Shown: positions 34,882 to 43,686 of the stretch, piece after piece
Position numbering within the stretch: the first letter of the stretch is position 1
Layout: every line of letters starts with the position of its first letter
Source of the DNA: Parafilimonas terrae
GTDB lineage: Bacteria > Bacteroidota > Bacteroidia > Chitinophagales > Chitinophagaceae
Length of the DNA stretch: 64,000 nt
Direction: 5' to 3'
Assembly (NCBI RefSeq): GCF_900115755.1
Contig: NZ_FOXQ01000005.1
Span: 62,001 to 126,000, forward strand
Made by a program: the position numbers and the translations under genes
Notes under the pieces: generated by a model
The model's database searches: none
Told to the model about the DNA's origin: nothing
Seen by the model: only the letters and a program-made list of their open reading frames with translations

Positions 34882-35667
34882 ATGAAAATAGCTTTGGCTT
34901 CACCATTATACCCGGCATCGATATATGACGCTATTAAACAACTGCAGACATTGGTGGAAGATGCGGCCCGGCAAAAAGCAGCCATCATTTGTTTCCCTGA
35001 AACCTATATTCCCGGCTATCCGCTTGATTTGGAAAATGTGAAAAAAACTTCGCCGGAAGTTTTAAAAGACGCTTTACAAAAAGCCTGTGAAATAGCAAGA
35101 GCAAATTCAATTGCCATTATCCTGCCAATGGATTGGTATGAGGATGAAAACTTTTTGAATGTGGCTTTTGTAATTTCAGGTAAAGGGAATGTGGCAGGTT
35201 ATCAGCCCAAGGTGCAGCTTGACCCTTCGGAAGATAATGTATGGGTTGCAGGAAAGGGCAGGCAATTATTTGAAGTGCAGGATTTAAAATTTGGCATCGC
35301 CATTTGTCATGAAGGTTTTCGTTATCCTGAAACGGTACGGTGGGCGGCAAGGCAAGGCGCATCCATTGTTTTTCATCCGCATTTTGCCGGCAGTGATACT
35401 GAAGGTATTGAATTGAAAGAGTGGGGCAATGCGGGCAATCCTTATTATGAAAAAGCCATGATGATGCGTTCCATTGAAAACACTATATACTTTGCCAGCG
35501 TAAATTATGCAACCCGCTTCCAGGAATCCGCCACTTCTTTAATAAGCCCTGATGGTAAATGCATTGCCTGGCAGTTATATGGTAAAGCAGGCATATTGGT
35601 AGCGGATATTGAACCGGAGTTAGCCACGGGCAGGCTGGCTAAAAGGCTTAAAATAAATTATACCTGA
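34882..35667 (+). CDS. Nitrilase-superfamily carbon-nitrogen hydrolase
   Basis: 261 residues when started at ATG 34882 (MKIALASPLYPASI, the usual first strand). An ATG 93 bases upstream would add a non-conserved leader and is doubted. The Glu-Lys-Cys triad is visible: CFPETYIPGYP (Glu), YQPKVQLDPSEDNVWVAG (Lys) and FGIAICHEGFRYPE (Cys). Cytoplasmic. Members hydrolyse amides or nitriles; the precise substrate is unknown. It stands alone downstream of the dnaN terminator. Confidence 0.85.
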   Translation: MKIALASPLYPASIYDAIKQLQTLVEDAARQKAAIICFPETYIPGYPLDLENVKKTSPEVLKDALQKACEIARANSIAIILPMDWYEDENFLNVAFVISGKGNVAGYQPKVQLDPSEDNVWVAGKGRQLFEVQDLKFGIAICHEGFRYPETVRWAARQGASIVFHPHFAGSDTEGIELKEWGNAGNPYYEKAMMMRSIENTIYFASVNYATRFQESATSLISPDGKCIAWQLYGKAGILVADIEPELATGRLAKRLKINYT

Positions 35668-36018
35668 ATATTTCAAAGTATAAACAATTCATTATACCAA
35701 ACCTTAACCATATTCTTAAACAACTTTAGGAAATATCCCATTCATACCTGTAATTTTATATTTTAATTGCGATAGCCCCGGTTTAACCTGATTGAATTAT
35801 AAACGCTGCATAATTAAGGGATATGATTTTTAATGTGACGGAAAATTTTAATCCACACATTAAATTAAAACATTTTAAACTTCTTCTGGATATTGTATGT
35901 ATCTTACTTAAGCCCGGGGCTATTAAAGGCTGTTAAAATGAATATTATTTTATTTAGAATTCCTAAATTTAGATGCTAAAGCATGGCGCTGAATATATTG
36001 TTTACCTATTGCTGATCT
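35668..36018. other. Intergenic region with inverted-repeat-bounded segment
   Basis: 351 bases without a gene. ATAGCCCCGG (35772-35781) is mirrored by CCGGGGCTAT (35924-35933), and the match extends imperfectly with TTTAA/TTAA inside. The rest is AT-rich. Confidence 0.5.
35772..35933. repeat. Candidate MITE-like element with ~14-bp imperfect terminal inverted repeats
   Basis: Ends are ATAGCCCCGGTTTAA and TTAAGCCCGGGGCTAT (one to two mismatches), enclosing about 130 AT-rich bases with no reading frame. A clear target duplication was not found. Confidence 0.35.
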
Positions 36019-36612
36019 ATGGAAAAATTTAGTAAGGAGAGAGCGCTTCAACTATTTAAGCAGAAGCTCAGGACTTTTGCTAACGCGCCGGACGAGGACT
36101 TAAATCAATTCGCTAATGTTATGCAAATAAAGCACTTTAACAAGGGCGAAGTGATTTTAAAAGAAGGACAGGTATGCAGGCATTTTTACTTCATCTTACA
36201 AGGTTGCATCCGCGGTTTCAGAATGAAAGACGGAAGGGAAGTAAATACAAACTTTTATTTTGAAGAAGACATTGCCAGCGATTTTATAAGCTTCCGTGAT
36301 GAAACACCATCTAAATTCTATCTTGTTGCATTAGAAGAATGCATCGTTTATTGCGGCAGTAAAAAAGAAGCATCACCTGTTTTTTTAAATGAACCATCGC
36401 TTCATGCAATTTTGTTTCGTTTTTTCCAGGCTTTATATTTTAAACAAATGGAACATTCCAATGGATTCAGATTGCTTGATCCCGAAGAGCGTTATAAATA
36501 TATGCTGGAACGAAACCCTCAATACCTTCAGCGCATTCCTTTAAGTTATCTCGCCTCTTATCTCGGCATGAGCCGCGAAACTTTATCGCGGATACGAAAG
36601 AAAAGAAGTTGA
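36019..36612 (+). CDS. Crp/Fnr-family transcriptional regulator
   Basis: 197 residues. The N-terminal cyclic-nucleotide-binding-like fold spans residues ~15-125 (HFNKGEVILKEGQVCRHFYFILQGCIRGF). The C-terminal helix-turn-helix is IPLSYLASYLGMSRETLSRIRKK. There is no cysteine cluster of the FNR type at the N-terminus, and the effector pocket is not clearly cAMP-type. This sub-group is frequent in Bacteroidota, often as a single regulator next to the gene it controls. The SDR gene lies 264 bases downstream in the same direction. Confidence 0.88.
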   Translation: MEKFSKERALQLFKQKLRTFANAPDEDLNQFANVMQIKHFNKGEVILKEGQVCRHFYFILQGCIRGFRMKDGREVNTNFYFEEDIASDFISFRDETPSKFYLVALEECIVYCGSKKEASPVFLNEPSLHAILFRFFQALYFKQMEHSNGFRLLDPEERYKYMLERNPQYLQRIPLSYLASYLGMSRETLSRIRKKRS

Positions 36613-36861
36613 ATTAATGGCTAATGAAATAGCTGACCGGGTTGCATTATTACAGTGGCGCGGGCTTTGTTTTAAATCAATCACTACTTTCTTATATTCT
36701 GCCACTATAAAAGCATAGAGAATTGCGAACCTTTTCATGCGCAATGAAATCTTTATAACAATAATGGTCGTATTTTTTTCTTTATTGAAGCAGGAGCTTA
36801 CGCTGCCGTGTATAGTAAGAAAATTGAAAAGGATTGATTTTCGCTAATGCGCGATGCGTTT

Positions 36862-36869
36862 TACATTTG
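36862..36869 (+). promoter_or_regulatory. Bacteroidota-type -7 box before the SDR gene
   Basis: TACATTTG fits TAnnTTTG and ends 7 bases before the ATG at 36877, implying a very short or absent leader. Confidence 0.4.
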
Positions 36870-36876
36870 AACAATC

Positions 36877-37605
36877 ATGCAGCTATCAAACAAAACTGTT
36901 CTTGTATTGGGCGCCAATTCCGATGTAGCTAAAGAAGCCATCAAATTATATATTAAAGAAGGATGCAGGGTTATAGCCGCATCAAGAAGCACAGATGAAT
37001 TGAATGCATTTGCTGAACAGCAAGGCTTCATGGCAAATGTAATAGTACAGTATTTTGATGCCACTGCTTTTGATACGCATCAGCAGTTTTATAACAATCT
37101 TCCCTTCAAACCAAATATTGTATTGTATGCGGCAGGCTTTTTAAAAAATAATGAACAGGCAATGATTGACTGGGATGGCAGTTTTCAAATGATGAAAGTG
37201 CATTACTGCGGCGCTGTTTCTATTTTAAATATTATCGTTAATGATAAAAGTAATACCAGCCTTGAAAAAATTGTTGGTCTTTCTTCGCTTTCGGGTGTAA
37301 GGGGCAGGAAAAGCAATTTTATTTATGGCAGTACCAAATCTGCTTTTACACAATACCTTGCTGGCTTAAGGCAATATCTTTTTTCCCGAAATATAAGCGT
37401 GCATGTTATTGTAGCGGGATACATACGCAGCAAGATGACAGCCGGTCTTGACTTGCCTGAATCATTAATGCTGGAACCTTCTTTTATAGCAAAGCCAGTT
37501 GTTTATACGCCAGCCCGGTTTACTATTGTGCCCGGTTTTAAATGGAAAATTATTTATACTATTTTAAGGTTAATGCCGGAGAAATTAGTGGCGCGGTTGC
37601 CTTAA
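36877..37605 (+). CDS. Short-chain dehydrogenase/reductase (DprE2-like)
   Basis: 242 residues. The cofactor motif is LGANSDVAKEA (residues 11-21; a GANSDVA variant of TGxxxGIG), the catalytic serine is in GLSSLSGVRG and the YxxxK pair in FIYGSTKSAFTQYLAGL. The GANSDVA form and the C-terminal membrane-associating tail (WKIIYTILRLMPEKLVARLP) recall decaprenyl-phosphoryl-2-keto-ribose reductases and related polyprenyl-sugar SDRs, but the substrate is not established. The gene is single and followed by a convergent lipoprotein gene. Confidence 0.82.
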   Translation: MQLSNKTVLVLGANSDVAKEAIKLYIKEGCRVIAASRSTDELNAFAEQQGFMANVIVQYFDATAFDTHQQFYNNLPFKPNIVLYAAGFLKNNEQAMIDWDGSFQMMKVHYCGAVSILNIIVNDKSNTSLEKIVGLSSLSGVRGRKSNFIYGSTKSAFTQYLAGLRQYLFSRNISVHVIVAGYIRSKMTAGLDLPESLMLEPSFIAKPVVYTPARFTIVPGFKWKIIYTILRLMPEKLVARLP

Positions 37606-37701
37606 CATCGGTTCATTAAATAAAACCATAAAGCCACGCATTTGCAGGGCTTATATTTAAATACATACTTGTAATAAATGTATTTATAATGGTGTTCCGG
37701 G

Positions 37702-38181
37702 CTATTTCTTTTTATCGAAAATGGTATCTATTTTTTTGCCGGCTTTCTTGGCAGCATCGCCCACGGCCTGCCCGGCATCTTTAACTGCATCTTTTGTATC
37801 CTGCCATGCATTATCAATAGCTTTTCCGGTTTTATCAAAAAAATTACCTGCCTTATTTACCACTTCTCCTTCCTCTAGTTTTATTGCGGCTTTATCTCTT
37901 TTTACTGTACCGTCGTTATAAACTACAACGCCGTTATCCAGCGTAATTTCTTTATCAACCACTACCCAGTCGTCGTTCCGCATTACCATGGTTTTACCAT
38001 CTTTATAAATAACATCGCCTTCGGAGGGAGTATATACTTCGGTTGCAACAACAGTTGTAGTGTCAGCGGTAATATCGGTATCTGGCATCACTACCATTGT
38101 ATCTTCAGCAGATGTATCAGATGATGAACTATTACAGGCGGCTAACAGCGCCATAAATACTACAGGAATAAATTTTTTCAT
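37702..38181 (-). CDS. Lipoprotein with DUF6799-like repeats
   Basis: 159 residues from ATG 38181 (an upstream ATG adds 17 residues before the signal and is not used). The lipobox is LLAAC, with Cys16 the lipidation site. After a Ser/Thr/Asp-rich linker come two similar segments (GDVIYKDGKTMVMRNDDWVVV and ITLDNGVVVYNDGTVKRDK), as in DUF6799. A helical Lys/Asp/Ala-rich tail follows (AIDNAWQDTKDAVKDAGQAV...), resembling a stress-protein helix. Function unknown. It lies 95 bases downstream of the histidine kinase gene. Confidence 0.7.
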   Translation of the reverse strand: MKKFIPVVFMALLAACNSSSSDTSAEDTMVVMPDTDITADTTTVVATEVYTPSEGDVIYKDGKTMVMRNDDWVVVDKEITLDNGVVVYNDGTVKRDKAAIKLEEGEVVNKAGNFFDKTGKAIDNAWQDTKDAVKDAGQAVGDAAKKAGKKIDTIFDKKK

Positions 38182-38276
38182 GTGTAAGGTTTGGGATTGG
38201 ATATTAAATTTTCGTGCCAAAAATTCATGCAATTAATACCGGTATTCTTAAAAAGGGGCAAATCTTGTTAAAACAA

Positions 38277-39098
38277 TTATCCATTATTTGGTTGAACATT
38301 TTTGCAGGGCAATTCAATTTTTATATGCGTACCCTTACCAATGGCACTGTCAATGGTTAATTGCGCGTTAATCAATTTTGCTCTTTTTCTCAGGTTATGC
38401 AATCCTGCACCCGTTCCGTTTTTTAATTTATCATCCACATCAAACCCGTCACCATTATCTGTCACGGTCAGCCTCACTAAATCTTCCTCAGCCAAAAGCA
38501 TCAGCCTTATTTCTTTGGCATTACTATGTTTTATCATATTATTCAGGATCTCCTGCACCATACGGTATAATATGATCACTTTATCATCTTCCAGAAATAA
38601 AATATCACCTTCTTTCTCAAAAATGGCAGTAAACAGTTCTGTTTTATTAATGCGCTCTATTTCTGTTTCTAACGCCTTACAAAGACCAATCTGCGCAACA
38701 CGTTCACCATTCATGTTTACAGATAAAGTTCTTATATCTGTTATCAATTGATGGGTAAGTTCTTTTATTTCTTCCAGCCTTTGCGCGGTTTTATCTGTAT
38801 CATTCAGCTTAATAGTATTCAGGTTCATTTTTATAATGCCGGCCACCTGGGCAATATTATCGTGCAGTTCATTGCTTATATGCTGCAGGGTTTGTTCCTG
38901 TATTTCAAGTTGGGTTTGGAGAAGGCTATGTTCAAATTGCGTTTCAAGCTGCTGTTTTTCCAATTTAAGCTTAAAAGATTTTTTTTGAAAAATGCCAAAA
39001 AAAATAAACAGGGCAACAGAAAGAAGTACTACTATAAGTGTACCGGTTACAACGAGGAATATTATTGTGTTATCATAAGCACCTACAGTGTTGGGCAT
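38277..39098 (-). CDS. Membrane sensor histidine kinase (NarX/LiaS-type, HisKA_3)
   Basis: 273 residues. One membrane helix (residues ~11-36), a coiled-coil (~40-75), then the phospho-acceptor motif NELHDNIAQV (H79) and the HATPase with N-box EILNNMIKHSN, G1 DNGDGFD and G2 GTGAGLHNLRKRA. There is no extracellular sensing domain, so signals may come from the membrane protein upstream, whose frame overlaps this start by 16 bases. No response regulator is in the cluster, so the partner is encoded elsewhere. It closes a seven-gene cluster at 38.3-43.7 kb. Confidence 0.85.
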   Translation of the reverse strand: MPNTVGAYDNTIIFLVVTGTLIVVLLSVALFIFFGIFQKKSFKLKLEKQQLETQFEHSLLQTQLEIQEQTLQHISNELHDNIAQVAGIIKMNLNTIKLNDTDKTAQRLEEIKELTHQLITDIRTLSVNMNGERVAQIGLCKALETEIERINKTELFTAIFEKEGDILFLEDDKVIILYRMVQEILNNMIKHSNAKEIRLMLLAEEDLVRLTVTDNGDGFDVDDKLKNGTGAGLHNLRKRAKLINAQLTIDSAIGKGTHIKIELPCKNVQPNNG

Positions 39099-39712
39099 AG
39101 GAAGCCGATTATGTAAGTTGAATATAATAATAAATTAAAACTTCTTTCTATCCACATTACGGCATCGCCTAAAATAATTTGGTTTTCGTTGTATAAATAA
39201 GCCCCAACGCCGTATGAAAAAAAGCTGCCGGCAAAAAAGAGAAGGTTACCCGCCGAAATCCAGAACATGGCCCGTTTTGAAAAGCCGAAAGTTGTATCAT
39301 CCCTGAAGAGCTGAATAAAATATATTATAACCCAAGTAACCATTAAAGGAGACTCGATTAAAACATCAAGATACTTATAAAAATAATTCTGGCCGTTTAG
39401 TTGGAACTGGGTAAAAAACGAAAAAATAATAAATGGAAGTATAGAAATTCGGATCAATAGCCTTATCGTTTTTTGCTGTATTAAAGAAGCATACAATATT
39501 GACAGTATTGTGTACTCTAAAGGAGTGTAAATGGCAAATAGAAAACCGGAAATGAAATTATTATCAGATAAAAAAAACCTTGCTCCTTCGGTAATTAAAC
39601 TTGCAAGGAGCAAGGGAATGAGAATCCAGACTTCTTTAGAGAAGCCTGTTATCCTTACTGTCAGAATGAAAAGCGAGGCGGCAATTAATAAATGATATAA
39701 TAGCTCTAACAA
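39083..39712 (-). CDS. Seven-helix membrane protein, partner of the histidine kinase
   Basis: 209 residues, six to seven predicted hydrophobic segments (for example HLLIAASLFILTV, WILIPLLLASLI, FLFAIYTPLEYTILSILYASLI, LLIRISILPFIIFSFF). It starts with TTG at 39712, 4 bases after the previous stop; no ATG is available. Its end overlaps the start of the kinase gene, indicating translational coupling. The family is not recognised, but similar short multi-helix proteins frequently precede Bacteroidota kinases without sensor domains. It may supply the sensing part. Confidence 0.7.
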   Translation of the reverse strand: MLELLYHLLIAASLFILTVRITGFSKEVWILIPLLLASLITEGARFFLSDNNFISGFLFAIYTPLEYTILSILYASLIQQKTIRLLIRISILPFIIFSFFTQFQLNGQNYFYKYLDVLIESPLMVTWVIIYFIQLFRDDTTFGFSKRAMFWISAGNLLFFAGSFFSYGVGAYLYNENQIILGDAVMWIERSFNLLLYSTYIIGFLCPTL

Positions 39713-39716
39713 AAAT

Positions 39717-40121
39717 TTACTTTTTATTTAAAAAATCTGATATGTCACCGGGCGAAGAAGCTAATGTAAGGCTGCTTTTAACGCTCCATTTTTCAACACC
39801 ATAAGTGGCAGGGTCATCTTTGTAATCATCAAGAATTTTTTTTGATTTGTCTGCACCAACAAAACACACTGTAAGGTTGCCATTATCATCAATTCCGAAA
39901 AGCCCCAAATAACTATCAAAACCTTTTAGATCAGCGATCGTTTTAAAATCGTCAAACTCACTTTTTGAAATGTAAAACCCGATAGGCTCATTTAAATCAA
40001 TTTCTGGCGGCCCTGGAATAGTTGATAGAGCTTTGCTAACCTTTTTCATGAAGTCGTAATAATTAATAACGTAGCGTTTAATTTTATTGTACGGTTCCAA
40101 TTGTTTTAAAGTAAATGGCAT
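39717..40121 (-). CDS. 134-residue protein of unknown function
   Basis: Starts ATG 40121. No signal peptide or membrane segment. A compact alpha/beta pattern is suggested: NKIKRYVINYYDFMKKV (helix), GFYISKSEFDDFKTIADL, YLGLFGIDDNGNLTVCFVGAD (strand-turn-strand), then KILDDYKDD and DISDFLNKK. I do not recognise a family. It sits 99 bases after the lipoprotein gene and 4 bases before the seven-helix membrane protein, in the middle of the cluster. Confidence 0.65.
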   Translation of the reverse strand: MPFTLKQLEPYNKIKRYVINYYDFMKKVSKALSTIPGPPEIDLNEPIGFYISKSEFDDFKTIADLKGFDSYLGLFGIDDNGNLTVCFVGADKSKKILDDYKDDPATYGVEKWSVKSSLTLASSPGDISDFLNKK

Positions 40122-40220
40122 AATAGAATGGTTTGATTGTTAAAAAATACTAAGGTTAAAAAAATAAAATGCTTATTAAATTACTCTGTGCAACTTAAGT
40201 CTCATTTAAAATACTTGCTA

Positions 40221-40925
40221 TTATTGTACTCTTACCCTGGTCTTAGATGTCATTTGCGAACCGTCTTCCTTTATAATTGTGGCAATTATAAATATATCTC
40301 CTTCCAAATCCTGATTTGGTGTAAATGTTGCATTGATTTTATTCCCTGGAACAAATTCTCCGTCAGGAGTTACTGTTCCGGCTTTTTCGCCTGCTAATGT
40401 AGTTGCAGAATAGAAGATGTTTTGGCCTGCACTTGGATAACCTTTATGCCTGAAGAGATTTACTTCTATTGGAAGGGTTGTATTTTTTTCCATTACATAC
40501 TTTTCCGGGTTTATTATTATTGAATCGGGGTAGGCTTTCAGGAAATTAATAATTGTATCCCTTGAATAATCAGTCATTACGGTTGCTTTTAAAAGCACAG
40601 GGCCTGCAACTTGTCCTGTTTTCAATTTAAAATCTGCATACCTGTCTGTGTTTGTGGTAACAGACTCAGATTTTGAGGCGCCATTAATTGTACCTTCTGT
40701 TGTAGTAAGTGTGACTGACTGGTTAGCTGATGATTGCGGGTTAATCCTTACACGGATTAGTATTTCGGCATCGCTGTCAGCAAATGGATTAATAGGTTCA
40801 ATTGAAGTAAAAGCTATTATATCATCAGGCTTCAATCCATCGTTAACTGTATAGCCTGAATTTTTTATGCAAGAAGTAATTAGCAGGATTGCTAAAGCAA
40901 TAATAGGTATAAGTTGCTTTTTCAT
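40221..40925 (-). CDS. Lipoprotein with Ig-like beta-sandwich domains
   Basis: 234 residues. The signal peptide ends in a lipobox (AILLITSC), with Cys19 lipidated. The remainder has strand patterns of bacterial Ig-like/invasin-type domains (QSVTLTTTEGTING, GPVLLKATV, GQNIFYSATTLAGEKAGTVTPDG, GDIFIIATIIKEDG). No catalytic motif. It follows the 113-residue gene by 4 bases. Likely attached to the outer membrane or periplasmic face, and a structural or binding part of the cluster. Confidence 0.7.
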   Translation of the reverse strand: MKKQLIPIIALAILLITSCIKNSGYTVNDGLKPDDIIAFTSIEPINPFADSDAEILIRVRINPQSSANQSVTLTTTEGTINGASKSESVTTNTDRYADFKLKTGQVAGPVLLKATVMTDYSRDTIINFLKAYPDSIIINPEKYVMEKNTTLPIEVNLFRHKGYPSAGQNIFYSATTLAGEKAGTVTPDGEFVPGNKINATFTPNQDLEGDIFIIATIIKEDGSQMTSKTRVRVQ

Positions 40926-40929
40926 AGAT

Positions 40930-41271
40930 TTATTTTAAATTAATTATTGCACGGGTTGGGGAAGTGAAACTTGTTTCAAGTTCTTCAGCGATTAATCGGA
41001 TAAACCCAAACCTTTCACTTACTGTTGAAGGATTGATATTAGTTATGCTCAGTATTTTTTTGAAGGTTTTAAAATCTTTTCCAAATACAAAATTTTGCGT
41101 TACGAATTCTTTCCCTTCAAAGCTTAGTTCCGGGTGTGGAACTAATAAGAATTTGACAATAACGTCCGCGCCATCTGTGCCTGAACTTCTTCCTTCAAAT
41201 GAAAGGTTTAAAATAGTTGTTTCCCCGTCTGGAAGGAAATCCGGAGTTGCTATTGCATTTTTGATTGTCAT
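40930..41271 (-). CDS. 113-residue protein of unknown function, beta-rich
   Basis: Starts ATG 41271. No signal peptide. Alternating strands (TILNLSFEGR, DVIVKFLLVPHPEL, FVFGKDFKTFKKILSI, FGFIRLIAEE) suggest a single beta-sandwich. It is separated by 11 bases from the outer-membrane-like protein and by 4 bases from the lipoprotein, so it is translated from the same transcript. Not recognised. Confidence 0.6.
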   Translation of the reverse strand: MTIKNAIATPDFLPDGETTILNLSFEGRSSGTDGADVIVKFLLVPHPELSFEGKEFVTQNFVFGKDFKTFKKILSITNINPSTVSERFGFIRLIAEELETSFTSPTRAIINLK

Positions 41272-41282
41272 AATTGAAATAT

Positions 41283-42830
41283 TTAGTGGTTATTTGATTT
41301 AGCTTCTTTTTGAAGTGTGGTTAAAGAGTTGGACTGCCCCGAGAGAAGTTTAACAATATTGAGATTGACTGACACGCCAAAGAATGGCGAGGCAACAAAT
41401 TTTTTATTTGTGATTAGGGGATTTGGATCTTTCATGTAATAAAGCAAGGCGTTTGCGTCCACCTTTAAAAAGGCCCAAGGCCGTATTCCTAATCCCACAA
41501 GGCCAGCTTTATTTCCAAATACAGATCCAAGGCCCGAAATTTGACCATTCTTATTTGTGGTAATATCTTCTAATGTTAAGCCTACATTAGCACATAATCT
41601 TACTTTAAGGTTATCCCAGCCTTTTACATTTGAAAGCGGAACACTGTTGTTTACCGGACGGGCAAAAAAACTAAATGAAAAATAAGTAAGCCCATTATCA
41701 GTTTTTGGGGAATATCCATATCCAAAAGTTTGGGATGTATAAATACCGGCTTCTGTATCGTTATCATATACATTTGAACCCAGCACAGAAGTAAAGAATG
41801 TGTTGTTTAAAAAGGCTTCATTTACAACTTTTGGTATAGAGGCTATCGTATTTGAATTAAAAGATTTTAAATTTTTCCTGGTTTCGCTTAATTCGTCATT
41901 CACTTGTTTTAATAGCGAGGGGTCTATTTTTTTCAATTGCTGTTCAAACTCAGCATTCAATTTTAATGTATCAGTTCTTTCCAGAAAGCCTGAGAGGGTT
42001 TCTCCACTATTCAAATTAAAATAAGGCAACTCATTTTCCACTTTGTATAAAGAAGCAAAAAATTCACTGTTATAATTTAAAGCTTGTTCAATTTCATTTT
42101 TCTGTTGTAGCAATTCCGTTTTCTTGCTGCTGTCTTTAGCCAAAGATTTGTCAATTTTTTTCTTCTTTTCATTCAAGATGTTTATTACCAGGTTATCTAA
42201 TGTAGATAGCCGTTCGGCTGCTTCCGAAAAATCTTTAAGGGCCTGACCTATGGGCTCTTTAGCATCCCTCAATATTTCATCTGCGGCTTTATAATCAATT
42301 TTGAAATTTTTAAGGTTGTTATCAGAAAAATAATCTTCATATAATTTATTAAAATCTTCAATGTTGATACCAGGATATTTAGAAGCAAAAAATATCTGTT
42401 GAATTTTGCTTACAAATACTTCGTCAACTGACATTGCTTCACTCAAGGAATCTCTTGTCTTTGATTTAAGCCTTGCGGTTTCTTTTACGTTTACATTTAC
42501 TTTAAAATAATGATTGGGTTTTAAATACTTTGGTACAACTTCAGAAAAAATGCCTGTTTCATCAATTGAACTATCGAGGACTTTAAGAATCAGGGTATCA
42601 TCATCTTTAACGTTTTTAGTAATATCTGTAATTACTACATCAATCTTTTGATTGGCTTTCATCCCAATTACCCTAAACGTAAACGGCTCATCAAAAGGAA
42701 ACTTGCTTTTATTTTCAGTAAAGTCTTTTTTGCCCCAGTCAAATTCCACAACTTTCGTTTGCGCATGCGCAAATACAAAAGATAGTAAAAGGAATTTCAA
42801 TAACACTATTTTTTTAATAGTTGCTTTCAT
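41283..42830 (-). CDS. Exported protein with coiled-coil and outer-membrane-barrel-like C-terminus
   Basis: 515 residues from ATG 42830 (TTG four codons upstream rejected). Signal peptide MKATIKKIVLLKFLLLSFVFAHAQ. A beta-rich N-terminal domain (residues ~25-110) is followed by a long helical, Lys/Glu-rich part with coiled-coil character (~150-330) and a C-terminal region with aromatic alternating strands (LTYFSFSFFARPV, LKVRLCANVGLTLED, GLVGLGIRPWAFLKVDANALLYYM, SPFFGVSVNLNIVKLL), like a small outer-membrane barrel. No known family. In the cluster it could link outer membrane and periplasm. Confidence 0.65.
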   Translation of the reverse strand: MKATIKKIVLLKFLLLSFVFAHAQTKVVEFDWGKKDFTENKSKFPFDEPFTFRVIGMKANQKIDVVITDITKNVKDDDTLILKVLDSSIDETGIFSEVVPKYLKPNHYFKVNVNVKETARLKSKTRDSLSEAMSVDEVFVSKIQQIFFASKYPGINIEDFNKLYEDYFSDNNLKNFKIDYKAADEILRDAKEPIGQALKDFSEAAERLSTLDNLVINILNEKKKKIDKSLAKDSSKKTELLQQKNEIEQALNYNSEFFASLYKVENELPYFNLNSGETLSGFLERTDTLKLNAEFEQQLKKIDPSLLKQVNDELSETRKNLKSFNSNTIASIPKVVNEAFLNNTFFTSVLGSNVYDNDTEAGIYTSQTFGYGYSPKTDNGLTYFSFSFFARPVNNSVPLSNVKGWDNLKVRLCANVGLTLEDITTNKNGQISGLGSVFGNKAGLVGLGIRPWAFLKVDANALLYYMKDPNPLITNKKFVASPFFGVSVNLNIVKLLSGQSNSLTTLQKEAKSNNH

Positions 42831-42873
42831 GGTGTTCTTCAATTTTTTAGCGGAGAAATATTAAAATTGATTT

Positions 42874-43686
42874 TTAAACCTTTGCCAGTTCGCTGATTTT
42901 GTTATTGGTGATCCAGCCTATTATTTCTTCATTTTGATTTCCAGTTTCCGTTACAAAAACATCCTGGCATAAAGGATTGTTGATTAGCTTTTGGCTGGCT
43001 TCGAATAAAGTAGCAGTCTTTGAAATGTAGGATGCACTTTTGGTAATCTTATTTTTAAGATCATCGTTTGTATTATTTATCATTTGTTCCAACGAAATAT
43101 CTTCGGGCTTTTTATCCTTTAACTGGTCGTACTTGCTGCTTATAAGTTTTCGTACGAATTCATTCACCGTGCTCTCATGAATTATATATCTGAGTACTTT
43201 TTTATCATTAAAAATCGGAAGCCGTTCCCCTTTTTTATTTGTGTCCATAAAATCTATCAGGTCTTTTTGAACATTAATATCTTTATCTTCTTTAGAAACA
43301 ATATCCTTGTTGAAGCTTATATCGTTAAAGAGTATCATTACGCCGGGATCACTTACTTTAATAGCTTGCAATTTTTGGTCGGAATTTGTGATTTGCTTTA
43401 CGAGATTGCCGGCCGCTTCAAAATTGGCTTTACCAAAATAAAAAGCTATTACTGTTCCCACCCAGGTTGCAATAACCGGCAATAAAGCATAGAAGGTGCC
43501 GGTTATTATACTAGTGGCCTGGCCAATCTTCTGTGGATCACCATCAGCTTGTTTTAGCAAAATAATTCCTGCAATAATTACTACAGTCGCAATAATGGCT
43601 AATACGATGCTTCCATAAATGAGTACCTTCGATGCTATGCTCCCACGCAATTTTTCATCGGGAGTGGCTGGTGTTTCTTCTGGCAT
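42874..43686 (-). CDS. Membrane protein with two helices and a CBS-pair-like cytoplasmic domain
   Basis: 270 residues. Two transmembrane helices near residues 20-45 and 65-90 (VLIYGSIVLAIIATVVIIAGIILL; GTFYALLPVIATWVGTVIAFYFG) precede a soluble domain. That domain contains two CBS-like segments: LPIFNDKKVLRYIIHESTVNEFV and TLFEASQKLINNPLCQDVFVTE...EIIGWITNN. CBS pairs bind adenosyl nucleotides and act as switches; the assignment is tentative. It is the first gene of the seven-gene minus-strand cluster, and the gap upstream (310 bases) presumably holds the promoter. Confidence 0.6.
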   Translation of the reverse strand: MPEETPATPDEKLRGSIASKVLIYGSIVLAIIATVVIIAGIILLKQADGDPQKIGQATSIITGTFYALLPVIATWVGTVIAFYFGKANFEAAGNLVKQITNSDQKLQAIKVSDPGVMILFNDISFNKDIVSKEDKDINVQKDLIDFMDTNKKGERLPIFNDKKVLRYIIHESTVNEFVRKLISSKYDQLKDKKPEDISLEQMINNTNDDLKNKITKSASYISKTATLFEASQKLINNPLCQDVFVTETGNQNEEIIGWITNNKISELAKV

